Source: Paenibacillus sp. BJ-4
GTDB lineage: Bacteria; Bacillota; Bacilli; Paenibacillales; Paenibacillaceae
Assembly: GCF_020404765.1 (NCBI RefSeq)
Contig: NZ_JAIVEM010000045.1
Coordinates: 45,203-109,202, forward strand
Length of the DNA stretch: 64,000 nucleotides
Direction: 5' to 3'
Shown here: in pieces, positions 8,051 to 15,598 of the stretch
How positions within the stretch are numbered: position 1 is the first letter of the stretch
Layout: each line of letters opens with the position of its first letter
Made by a program: the position numbers and the translations under genes
Notes under the pieces: model-generated
What the model was told of the DNA's origin: nothing
The model's database searches: none
Seen by the model: only the letters and a program-made list of their open reading frames with translations

Positions 8051-9167
8051 AGAAATCGAGCAATTACAAAAGCTTATTCGGAATACTCCATTACAAGTGG
8101 ATTTAATTGATAGAACTATGGAACGCTATAGTAAAATAAAAACAAGGCGCTATAATCGCTCTAGCTTTCGTTCAAAAAGAGTTCGCAATACCTTTTTCGG
8201 AACTTCCGCTGCACTTGTAATGGCGTTTACACTTGTCGTTAGTACTCGCTTCATTTCCCCGACAATGGCTGCCTCCTTGAAACAAATTCCAGGTATGAAT
8301 TCTATATTCCAGCTAGCTGGTGATCTTGGTTTACAAACAGCGGACGAAAAAGGGCTGTTATCAAAACCAAATCTTAGTGACACTCACGATGGCCTGACTC
8401 TCAGCGTACCGGAAGTCATGTTTGATGGAACACGTGTATCAATTGCCTTAGAACGACAAACCACTGACAAAAGATTTTTAAACACCGAATTACCCTTGTT
8501 ACTTGATGATTTAATATTTTCCATTAATGGCGAAGAAATTAATTCTTCTTATGCACCTAAAAACACCAGCAACTCCATTGACTCATATACGATACCTGGA
8601 AAAAATTCGAATTCAACCATTATACAATTTTCAGATTTACGTAATCAAGGAGGAAAATCTTTTCCAGATAAGTTTGATTTAACAATTTCCATGTCTGTCT
8701 CCGGCATTAAGCAGCCATTTAAAATAGAAATTCCTGTGGAAAAGAATACTAAGAATAACTTAGTTTTTACACCATCCCTTAAGCGAGAGTATAAAAACAT
8801 TGACTATACTCTAGAAAAAGTTGAGCTCACACCGATTACAACTAGCATCACAACTCGCATAAAGCTACCTGCTAATTCAAAAATTTCTTCGTCACTTGCT
8901 TTGTGGTTGAGTTATGAAATTTACGATGATAAAGGAAAGCAACTAAATTTAATTAGCAACAATGGTTGGAGTGCTACTGATGGCAACGTTCTGATAAATG
9001 ATTCACGATTTGAAGCTTTCATCTCTCTCCCCAAAGAAATTACTATAAAGGTTTATAAAGATATCTTAAAAAAGGATGATAAGAGCAAATTCGAACTAGG
9101 GAAAGATGGAAATCCAAAAAAAGAGTATTTCCCTGATTTAGAAATTACTTACCCAATTAATCCATAA
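8022..9167 (+). CDS. Membrane anti-sigma factor, DUF4179-type
   Basis: A 381-residue product with a cytoplasmic N-terminal about 60 residues, a membrane helix (about residues 63-85, FFGTSAALVMAFTLVVSTRF) and a large external beta-rich domain, the plan of DUF4179 proteins coupled to ECF sigma factors. The N-terminus should hold the sigma factor and the outer domain should sense envelope state. TTG at 8022 is used because GGGAGG lies 8 bases upstream, giving a 29-base overlap with the sigma gene. A paralogue of this pair lies at 15599-17327. The signal it senses is unknown. Confidence 0.83.
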   Translation: MSTHLKPEDKEIEQLQKLIRNTPLQVDLIDRTMERYSKIKTRRYNRSSFRSKRVRNTFFGTSAALVMAFTLVVSTRFISPTMAASLKQIPGMNSIFQLAGDLGLQTADEKGLLSKPNLSDTHDGLTLSVPEVMFDGTRVSIALERQTTDKRFLNTELPLLLDDLIFSINGEEINSSYAPKNTSNSIDSYTIPGKNSNSTIIQFSDLRNQGGKSFPDKFDLTISMSVSGIKQPFKIEIPVEKNTKNNLVFTPSLKREYKNIDYTLEKVELTPITTSITTRIKLPANSKISSSLALWLSYEIYDDKGKQLNLISNNGWSATDGNVLINDSRFEAFISLPKEITIKVYKDILKKDDKSKFELGKDGNPKKEYFPDLEITYPINP

Positions 9168-9176
9168 AAATAAATA

Positions 9177-9212
9177 AGTGAAGGAAGTGAAGCGTACTTC
9201 ACCTCCTTCACT
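9177..9212 (-). terminator. Long hairpin between convergent genes
   Basis: A 16-base stem with one mismatch (AGTGAAGGAAGTGAAG paired with CTTCACCTCCTTCACT) and loop CGTA. The T-rich tract follows on the minus strand, so it fits best as terminator of the broken secreted-protein gene, but it also ends the sigma/anti-sigma operon. Confidence 0.7.
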
Positions 9213-9223
9213 GCATACAAATA

Positions 9224-9586
9224 CTATCTTCTAACCTTAAAAGTATAAACTCCAAGTTTGTCTCCATTAGATTTAAAAGCTTCAACCTGAGCTGTACCGT
9301 AGCCAATCATCTTAGCTTTATAATCATGAAGTTCGACAACATCACTTCCGTACAAAATCATCCAGTTAGAACCTTCCATTTCATATGTGCTACCTATGCC
9401 TAAACGAAGTGTGGGACTATCCTGCTTTGTAATGGGTGCTTTTTCTCCGTTGGCAGGTTCAAAAGTTACTGTAACTGTCGCTGGGGTTACAACTGATGCC
9501 GTTGAACTTACTGGTGAAGCGGAAGCTACTCACCCCAAAGATAACGCTAGCGCAGAAATTGATAATGCTAAGATGGCTTTTTTCAT
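9224..9586 (-). pseudogene. Small secreted protein broken by an in-frame TGA
   Basis: From ATG 9586 (AAAGAGGAG upstream) the frame reads MKKAILALSISALALSLG, then TGA at 9530-9532, then 101 further open codons ending at TAG 9224. The N-terminus is a good signal peptide and the TGA falls just before its expected cleavage site (VASAS follows). The rest is beta-rich with no cysteines, perhaps an Ig-like fold; I do not recognise the family. GGA-to-TGA is the simplest change. The remainder is undamaged, so the event is recent or the stop is read through. The + strand frame that overlaps it is a shadow. Confidence 0.75.
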
Positions 9587-9723
9587 TTGTCATTTCTCCT
9601 CTTTAATAGTTTTCTTTCTAAGCTACTAAATGCCTTCCTTTATGTCTGTAACTACGTTTTTGTTGTTCTCAAGCTATTAGTTCTTTACTAATCAAACATT
9701 GAACTTCCAAGCTATTATAGACA

Positions 9724-9747
9724 TCAACAAGATATTAACCTTTTCAT
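9724..9747 (-). other. Strong ribosome site with an aborted leader reading frame
   Basis: AAAGGAGGTGGGGAA stands before ATG 9747, but the frame stops after 7 codons (MKRLISC). A +1 shift would continue as a hydrophobic stretch ILLMSIIAWKFNV, reminiscent of a pro-peptide signal sequence. It may be the remains of a peptide gene of receptor copy 4, which lies just upstream. Weak evidence beyond the ribosome site. Confidence 0.3.
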
Positions 9748-9849
9748 TTCCCCACCTCCTTTCTTCTAATTAATTCCATTATATTTCTTGATGTGTTACA
9801 AAAACATTTAAAATAAACATATAATTTCTTTTTTTTACAAAAAAATCAA

Positions 9850-9878
9850 TAAAAAGACCGATCCTGCAAGATTGGTCT
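9850..9878 (-). terminator. Terminator of receptor copy 4
   Basis: 9-base stem AGACCAATC/GATCGGTCT (one G-T pair) with T5 on the minus strand, immediately after the stop codon. It separates copy 4 from anything downstream. Confidence 0.85.
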
Positions 9879-9882
9879 AATC

Positions 9883-11175
9883 TTATTGCATATGATCTTG
9901 AAGAACCTCAATAGAAACTGGTGGCTTAAACCAATTTCTTTGCTCAGATAATGACAGATAATTAAGGGTATCCTCTTGTCCTTTTAATATTCTCCCACGT
10001 CTGTAATGGTAAATGGCAAGCTGGTACATGTAACAATAATAATAGGTCAATTGTTTAACATCATCAGATTCCTGTAATCTCTTTATTTGTTCAGAATATT
10101 TATCAATAATAGAGTCTACATCAAAATTATGCTTATTGGCAGCTTCTAGTATGGTTATAAGCCCAGAGCTTATCTCTTCAGGGTGATTTTCGAGGAAAGT
10201 TAAATACTCAGGAAGGATATCCCTATTACCTAATAGTAAATCTAAAGTATAAGAGTTGGCTTTAGCCCACAAACGGAATTGCTCTACATCTGCTTCACCT
10301 TCTAAATCAAGCCCTTTAAACCAGCTTAAATCTGCATAGCCCTCAAGCTCTGCCCTTGCCTCCTTAATAAATTCTTTCTTTTGCAAAGCTGTTGAGACAG
10401 AAAGGAATCCGTAACCGTAGTAAAATACCAAGTGCCTTTCTGCACGTGACCAATTATATGCTCTTCTTTTTTCCTTCCTTATTTGCTGATCCATATAGAT
10501 TACATTAGCCAATTTCTTTAATTCGTAACCGTACTTCTCTACCTCATCCCATTTGTGTAAGTGAAAATATATATTTGTCACCTTATAAATCGCCTCCAAC
10601 TGATAATGCTCAGGAAGCAAATTACGATAAGGAGTAAATTCCAATACTAACTCAAGACTCTTTTCCAAGTCAGACATTGTATAAGCTTTAAACCTTTTGT
10701 ATTGGCTTATGGCCAACCGCTCCGAATGACGATATTTTTCATTTTCGATTACACATTCATAAAAAGGGATAGCTTCCTTTTCTCTGCCTTCGGAATGTAA
10801 CTCTTCTCCAAGCTCAAATATCGTCGGTACATAGGACAAGTCCTCTGACAGTCTCCACAATACTTTTTGAATACAGTCTTGCCTCTCCAACTCCACACAA
10901 CGCAATAAAAAGGGCTTAATCCGTTTCCAGTGCCCTTTTCCTTCGTAAAAGCATTCATCTATGTACAACTCATACAGCCAGTCATCAGGATATCCCAGTG
11001 CTTGGGTAATCAAGTCCATCTGCCGAACCGAGATCGGCTTAGGTGGGTTACTATTCAGCATGGTACTGAATGTACCACGGTTAATTCCAGATATTTTACT
11101 GAAGCTGCTAAATGTATAGCCCCTTTGCTTCAATTCTGTCTCTATCTTCGAGCGGATCGTTGGTGTATGTTTCAT
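9883..11175 (-). CDS. AloR-type HTH-TPR receptor (copy 4), orphan
   Basis: A 430-residue paralogue, about 35 residues shorter at the C-terminus than copies 2 and 3. Residues 1-115 (HTH at about 12-60 and first helices) are nearly identical to copies 2 and 3, while the TPR half has diverged strongly (RRAYNWSRAERHLVFYYGYG, for example). ATG at 11175 follows GAGGGGGATTGGA. A terminator follows the stop at once, and no intact pro-peptide gene is present. A TATAAT on the minus strand near 11198 could be its -10 box, but no good -35 is visible. Confidence 0.87.
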   Translation of the reverse strand: MKHTPTIRSKIETELKQRGYTFSSFSKISGINRGTFSTMLNSNPPKPISVRQMDLITQALGYPDDWLYELYIDECFYEGKGHWKRIKPFLLRCVELERQDCIQKVLWRLSEDLSYVPTIFELGEELHSEGREKEAIPFYECVIENEKYRHSERLAISQYKRFKAYTMSDLEKSLELVLEFTPYRNLLPEHYQLEAIYKVTNIYFHLHKWDEVEKYGYELKKLANVIYMDQQIRKEKRRAYNWSRAERHLVFYYGYGFLSVSTALQKKEFIKEARAELEGYADLSWFKGLDLEGEADVEQFRLWAKANSYTLDLLLGNRDILPEYLTFLENHPEEISSGLITILEAANKHNFDVDSIIDKYSEQIKRLQESDDVKQLTYYYCYMYQLAIYHYRRGRILKGQEDTLNYLSLSEQRNWFKPPVSIEVLQDHMQ

Positions 11176-11318
11176 TCCAATCCCCCTCTTTAACTTGAAG
11201 AATTATATTTTCCGTATCTTCTAACATTTACTCCTTTTCGCTCGCATCGTTCCCTGTTTTTTTCCTATCTCTAGTTTCAATTTCCCGTAGATTACTTGTC
11301 TTCTATACTTCCGAGCAA

Positions 11319-11460
11319 ATAGCTATGATAATTAATGGTTCCACTTCGTATGTGCCAAACTGCTCTTGTCCATCCTTTGTCCTCTCTGGTAAGTTTGAGC
11401 GGTTGGCAGACCGACTCTCATCTTATCACCTGAGTTCAAAGGATGACTACTCATAGCTAT
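11319..11460. repeat. 142-base segment bounded by 10-base inverted repeats
   Basis: ATAGCTATGA at 11319 and its exact complement TCATAGCTAT at 11451 bound a non-coding segment. The interval 11176-11500 holds no gene. The segment resembles a non-coding end of an insertion sequence (an IS110-type end is one idea), but I see no transposase and no target duplication, so this is only a suggestion. Confidence 0.35.
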
Positions 11461-11501
11461 AAGCTTTCCTGAACCCCCCAGTCGAACTGGAGGGGGTGTA
11501 C

Positions 11502-11542
11502 AAAAAAAATGAACAGGTGGGATACTAAATCCCCCTGCTCAT
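11502..11542 (-). terminator. Terminator downstream of the GH44 gene
   Basis: ATGAGCAGGGGGAT pairs with ATCCCACCTGTTCAT on the minus strand, followed by T8. Confidence 0.8.
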
Positions 11543-11560
11543 TTCAGCGATGGTACTTAT

Positions 11561-11711
11561 TTAATTTAAAAATGGCAGTATCTCCCGTAATCCAAACTTG
11601 AGTGTGCCATTCATAGCCGTTTGATCAGCTAGTGAACCCCGCAGTGCTGGCTCTCCCCATCGGCGCAAATCATCGATTGATTCACATGTTGCCGTATAAC
11701 GGACGCTTGTC
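11561..11711 (-). other. Unidentified reading-frame tail after the GH44 gene
   Basis: Behind the GH44 stop, in a different frame, the minus strand stays open to TAA at 11561 and reads like coding sequence (RYTATCESIDDLRRWGEPAL near its middle, LKFGLREILPFL at the end). No start or ribosome site is visible. It may be the 3' end of a gene lost when the GH44 region was rearranged. I do not recognise it. Confidence 0.3.
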
Positions 11712-14135
11712 TTAATTAGCTGTCGGTTCGGCTCCCCAAACAAGTACGCCATTATGATACAACGTAGCTTTCGTATGATCAGCAAATGAAGTTTGCGTGC
11801 CTTTATACGAGTAATCGTCACTTTCGTTATAGTCCGACCAGTCTGTTTTATTCATACGGGTTTGAATTTGGCCCGTGCTTCCTTCAGGTGCTAACACGCC
11901 TGCATTCGAGTTGAAGCTGACTTCCAAATAATAATCAGCCCCTGTTACAGCTTTATCCATTTTAACCAGCTTGCCGTTCACCTTCGAGCTGCTCAGCGTC
12001 GCATAGTCGCAGTTGAATGTCTGCGCGCGGTCGCCGTCGATCGTGTAGTAGTAGCGAATTTTCAACTCGTTGATCGGTACGGAGGTTGTACCTTTGTTTA
12101 AAATTTGGAAATACGGCTTAAATTGATTGTCGTTCACACTGGTATCCGCTGCGCGATACTGGAGCACCAGTCCCTTTGGCGGCTGCTGAGCATCCGCTTT
12201 CGGCGCTGCGCTAGCCGTGTTCGACACCGTTTGTCCTGCATCGCTCTTCGCTACGACTTGGTAGTAGTACGTCGTGTCTGCCGTTACGGCTGTGTCGGTG
12301 TAGCTGCTTCCGTATACATCGCTCGCTACTGTGGCGAACGCGCCGTTTTCAGCCGTCGAACGCTTCACTTCATAGCTTACCGCATTCGCCGATGCTGTCC
12401 AGCTCAGTTTTACTTTCGCCGTTTCGCCCGCTGCGTTTAGCGTGAAGCTTTTAGGATTTTCCACAGGTGTATCATTGCCGGCAGTCAACACGATGTGATA
12501 AGCCGTCAAAGGCGGTACTGTATAGGTAAAGCGGTTGCCTGAAATTTGCGTAATTGGCGCTGCTTCCTTAATTTCCGAGCTATTTTTGTCAAAGCCCCAT
12601 ACTTTACCGGAACCGTAAGTCGTCTCGCCGGAAAGATTAAATTGGGCGTCGAATGCGCTGTCCATGCTTTTATTCATGACAACGAGGTGCAGTTCTTTGT
12701 AGGATGCATCCGTTACGGAAGCATGCACCGAGCTATTAACAATATCTGATGTTTGTGCATTAACGCTGATATCGCCGAAGGTAGAGCTTTTTCCGTCATA
12801 ATTGCGGTAAAGCTTGTAAGCGGCACTAACGTAGTTGTTGGCATCATCCTTTAACTTCCAGTAGTTTGCCATATAAACATCGTTTTTGCCCAAGATGCCC
12901 AGCACATCGGTCATAGCTATACCGCCGGAAATATCATTTTCGCCCCCGTAGCTATACTCGGTCAAAGCCAGCTTGGTTCCCGGGTAATACTTGTCCACCG
13001 ACTGTTTCAATCGAGGCAGTAAAGGCAAGAATTCGCTGTTCCATTGAGCGATCCAGCTATCTTCCTTGTAGGTCGGATCCCACAAAGTACGAGGCGCCTG
13101 CATTCTGGCTTTCTTCGTTTCGTCATTGCCTACCTCATTCGTAATTCGTATTCCTCCGCCCATCGCTTCAGGATACCAGTGCACATCGAAAACATCCAGC
13201 AATCTCTTGCCTTCGGCTTGCGAACTGAGGCGCATTTGATCCAGGTAATAGTCCACGAACCAACTGTAGTTGCCTTTTACAGACTTCCAATCAGGTGCAG
13301 TTTGAAGATCTTTATAGGCGCCAAAACCGTAAAGAACTGGCCCAAAAATTTCCGCGCTCGCGTCAACCGCTTTGACTGCCTTGGATAAACTTACCGACCG
13401 ATCTACCAACTCTTTCGCTCCGACTTTTTCACCATGAATACGCGGATGCGTATTCGACCAGAGAGCTGGTTCATTGTCGAGCGCATATCCTTTCACACCC
13501 GTCTTTGTTGAAGCAGCGCCGTACTTTTTCACTAAAAAGTTGACGAATTCATCTGCATAAACCTGATTGTCATTCAGATCAGGCTGCAGTTGAAACGGCG
13601 CATTTTTGGCGTTTACGACCTGATTCCAACGAGCGGAAGGAGCCTTTTCGCTTTCCTGCACACTTCCGTTTCCATCCTTGGCCACATAACCGGCCATCGG
13701 CAGCGTAACTAAAGAATAAGTGCCAAGCTTCAGCGATTGATCATGAAACGAAGTCGTCACCGCTCCCGGCTTTTCACATTCGGCTTTTGTCAGACCGCCT
13801 TTGTTGCATAAATAGTCACCGCTGGATTGCTGCCAATCGCTTCCTGCATTGGACATATTGTTTTCCCAGTTGTATCCGGTCATTCGATTGCCACCAAGTC
13901 GTCTGGCAGCCAGATTTTCATCGCCTGCCAAATCCTCATTCGTACCGTATATATAAGGGCTAATAGGCTTACGATCCTTGGATGTATCGACTTTAATGGT
14001 AACGGTCTTTGCCGTTTGACCGTGAACTACAGTTGTAGCCGGTAGAGTCCCCCCTACTATAATCGTGCATGCCATGACGACAGGCATCCATTTGGAACGT
14101 TTGGACAAAATACCACTACTATTTTTCGCCTTCAT
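11712..14135 (-). CDS. Secreted GH44 xyloglucanase/endoglucanase with FnIII and CBM3
   Basis: An 807-residue product. Order: signal peptide (residues 1 to about 40, WMPVVMACTIIVGGTLPATT), a GH44 catalytic domain to about residue 560 (IYGTNEDLAGDENLAARRLG at its start, FDVHWYPEAMGGG, LALTEYSYGGENDISGG; the glutamate of the TEYSYGG motif is a good catalytic candidate), a fibronectin III domain (about 565-650) and a CBM3 cellulose-binding domain (about 655-807). GH44 enzymes cut xyloglucan and soluble beta-1,4-glucans outside the cell. ATG at 14135 follows AAAGGAGG by 8 bases. A GH26 mannanase module, reported in some P. polymyxa GH44 enzymes, is absent. Confidence 0.93.
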   Translation of the reverse strand: MKAKNSSGILSKRSKWMPVVMACTIIVGGTLPATTVVHGQTAKTVTIKVDTSKDRKPISPYIYGTNEDLAGDENLAARRLGGNRMTGYNWENNMSNAGSDWQQSSGDYLCNKGGLTKAECEKPGAVTTSFHDQSLKLGTYSLVTLPMAGYVAKDGNGSVQESEKAPSARWNQVVNAKNAPFQLQPDLNDNQVYADEFVNFLVKKYGAASTKTGVKGYALDNEPALWSNTHPRIHGEKVGAKELVDRSVSLSKAVKAVDASAEIFGPVLYGFGAYKDLQTAPDWKSVKGNYSWFVDYYLDQMRLSSQAEGKRLLDVFDVHWYPEAMGGGIRITNEVGNDETKKARMQAPRTLWDPTYKEDSWIAQWNSEFLPLLPRLKQSVDKYYPGTKLALTEYSYGGENDISGGIAMTDVLGILGKNDVYMANYWKLKDDANNYVSAAYKLYRNYDGKSSTFGDISVNAQTSDIVNSSVHASVTDASYKELHLVVMNKSMDSAFDAQFNLSGETTYGSGKVWGFDKNSSEIKEAAPITQISGNRFTYTVPPLTAYHIVLTAGNDTPVENPKSFTLNAAGETAKVKLSWTASANAVSYEVKRSTAENGAFATVASDVYGSSYTDTAVTADTTYYYQVVAKSDAGQTVSNTASAAPKADAQQPPKGLVLQYRAADTSVNDNQFKPYFQILNKGTTSVPINELKIRYYYTIDGDRAQTFNCDYATLSSSKVNGKLVKMDKAVTGADYYLEVSFNSNAGVLAPEGSTGQIQTRMNKTDWSDYNESDDYSYKGTQTSFADHTKATLYHNGVLVWGAEPTAN

Positions 14136-14162
14136 GCCGCTTTCCTCCTTTAAATTTGAAAA

Positions 14163-14188
14163 GAGCGGCACCCATACGAGTGCCGCTC
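14163..14188 (-). terminator. Intercistronic hairpin before the GH44 gene
   Basis: Perfect 9-base stem GAGCGGCAC/GTGCCGCTC followed by TTTT on the minus strand. It follows the CBM3 remnant's stop and lies only 28 bases before the GH44 start, so it may once have attenuated a two-gene operon. Confidence 0.75.
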
Positions 14189-14197
14189 CGTCAGGCT

Positions 14198-14575
14198 TTA
14201 AAGCTCCTGACCCCAAACGGGTTGATCGTTCTGGTACAGCGTCACCTTACTCTAATCTGCAAATTAATTTTTTGTAGGATCTTAGGAGTATTCATCTGCC
14301 ACATTGTAGTTCGTCCACTCGTTTTTGTTGATACACGCTTGAATTTCGCCAGTCGAAGCTCCAATTATCCGGTTGACTACACTCTCCTCTCCGTCCGAAA
14401 TCCAAAATTGGCCTGGATCTTCAAGTATTGCAACAGTCGTATTCACATTGCACATGATGGGTTTGCCGTTTGCATCAAGGTAGTACCGTTACCGGCTTCT
14501 TGTTGACAAATGTGTAATAGTACAGCTCTGCTATACGTTCTACCGACCAAACCTGCATATCGAACCATTTGTTGG
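14198..14575 (-). pseudogene. Decayed CBM3 C-terminus of a lost cellulase gene
   Basis: On the minus strand one frame gives GASTGEIQACINKNEW, TNYNVADEYS, stop, DPTKN, stop, FAD, stop, SKVTLYQNDQPVWGQEL and a final TAA at 14198. This matches the end of the CBM3 of the GH44 enzyme (MNKTDWSDYNESDDYSY ... ATLYHNGVLVWGAEP) residue by residue. Further upstream, in another frame, LYYYTFVNKKPV matches the CBM3 motif IRYYYTIDGD. Several stops and at least one shift make it non-functional. It is the tail of a second secreted glycosidase that stood upstream of the GH44 gene. Bases 14576-14815 show no gene. Confidence 0.82.
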
Positions 14576-14815
14576 ACGGAAGGTCCATATACATAGATTA
14601 CCATATAACCATATAGTAGAACATGAATTTTGCCGCAAAGTTGTTCTAGCTATGTCACCGCCTTTCATTGAAACTGGACAAACTTCGATAGGTTATCTAT
14701 TCATAGAAAGGAATATACTGGGTAGAAATGGAACCTTCATTGCCTTCCAATGCTTTTACGAATACTTAAAAGTCATATTGCTTTATGTAGCTTTTATCAT
14801 CTCAAAATAAGAAAA

Positions 14816-14852
14816 GAATGGTTGAGTAAACACGGAGTCTACTAAACCATTC
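14816..14852 (-). terminator. Terminator after the 15.0-15.4 kb gene pair
   Basis: GAATGGTTTAGTA pairs with TACTCAACCATTC (one mismatch) on the minus strand, followed by TTTTCTTATTTT. Confidence 0.75.
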
Positions 14853-14906
14853 CTCATGGAAAATTAATACGCTGTCCAGTCGCCACCGGCGAGGTCACGA
14901 CCCCTT

Positions 14907-14993
14907 TTATAAAACGGGAATCTTCAGACGCAACAGTTTTTCAATCTTTTCATCATTCTTCTTCAATCTATTAAACAGCTCTTGCTGATCCAT
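14907..14993 (-). CDS. 28-residue hypothetical peptide
   Basis: An amphipathic, highly charged short product (MDQQELFNRLKKNDEKIEKL, then LRLKIPVL). ATG at 14993 has AGGGGAAA 5 bases upstream and starts 11 bases after the preceding gene, so it is probably co-translated with it. It could be a true small protein or the truncated head of a longer coiled-coil protein. No family is recognised. Confidence 0.45.
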   Translation of the reverse strand: MDQQELFNRLKKNDEKIEKLLRLKIPVL

Positions 14994-15004
14994 GTCGATT
15001 TCCC

Positions 15005-15388
15005 CTACCGTACTTTGTCCTTTTGAATCAGCTCATAATAGATACGTGCAGGTTCTGATTCTCCAGTGGATAAAATGTATTCTGCCAAGGGGGCGCACAG
15101 CTTTTGAAGATAGAAAGAGTACAGCAGCTCCGCCGTGTCAAAATGAATGTTCAACACTCGTTTCATCAGTCCTTCAAATTTGGAGTAATCCAGTTCCTCC
15201 GGGGTAATGTCAAACGGGTATTCAGGAAAGGCTTTTTTTTGAATCTCGACGAATTGTTCCCTCAGCTTCGGATGATTGCCTGATCGGGCAGCCGAGAAAT
15301 TCATCATAAAAAAAGATATAAAATCCGTCTCTCGGTCACTTAACCCGTAATACTCACACCAACGCATGAACATCAGCGGTTTTACCAT
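15005..15388 (-). CDS. Hypothetical protein, 127 residues
   Basis: A soluble, mostly helical protein of unknown family, rich in Phe, Tyr and Glu, without a signal peptide or membrane segment. ATG at 15388 follows AAAGGGGA. It forms a two-gene unit with the 28-residue frame downstream and ends at the hairpin at 14816. The small acidic helical character would fit an immunity or accessory protein, but nothing in the sequence proves a role. Confidence 0.65.
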   Translation of the reverse strand: MVKPLMFMRWCEYYGLSDRETDFISFFMMNFSAARSGNHPKLREQFVEIQKKAFPEYPFDITPEELDYSKFEGLMKRVLNIHFDTAELLYSFYLQKLCAPLAEYILSTGESEPARIYYELIQKDKVR

Positions 15389-15598
15389 ACATAAATCCCC
15401 TTTAACAAAAACTCAGATTTATTATGAATCACACAAAATCTAACAGGTTCCAGCATATGTAATATATAGGTTAACCCCCATTCTAAAATATGATTCCTTA
15501 AATGAATTTTGCTTTTTAACATATCCCCTTATTTGCACAAGAAAACTCTCCAGATCTATTTCATCCGAATAGTTCACTTATTTCCTCAATATCTGACC

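Noticed and set aside
9387..9629. 80-codon + strand frame in the 9.4-9.6 kb interval
   Set aside because: No ribosome site, and the minus strand holds the TGA-interrupted gene with signal peptide and good ribosome site; the + frame is its shadow.
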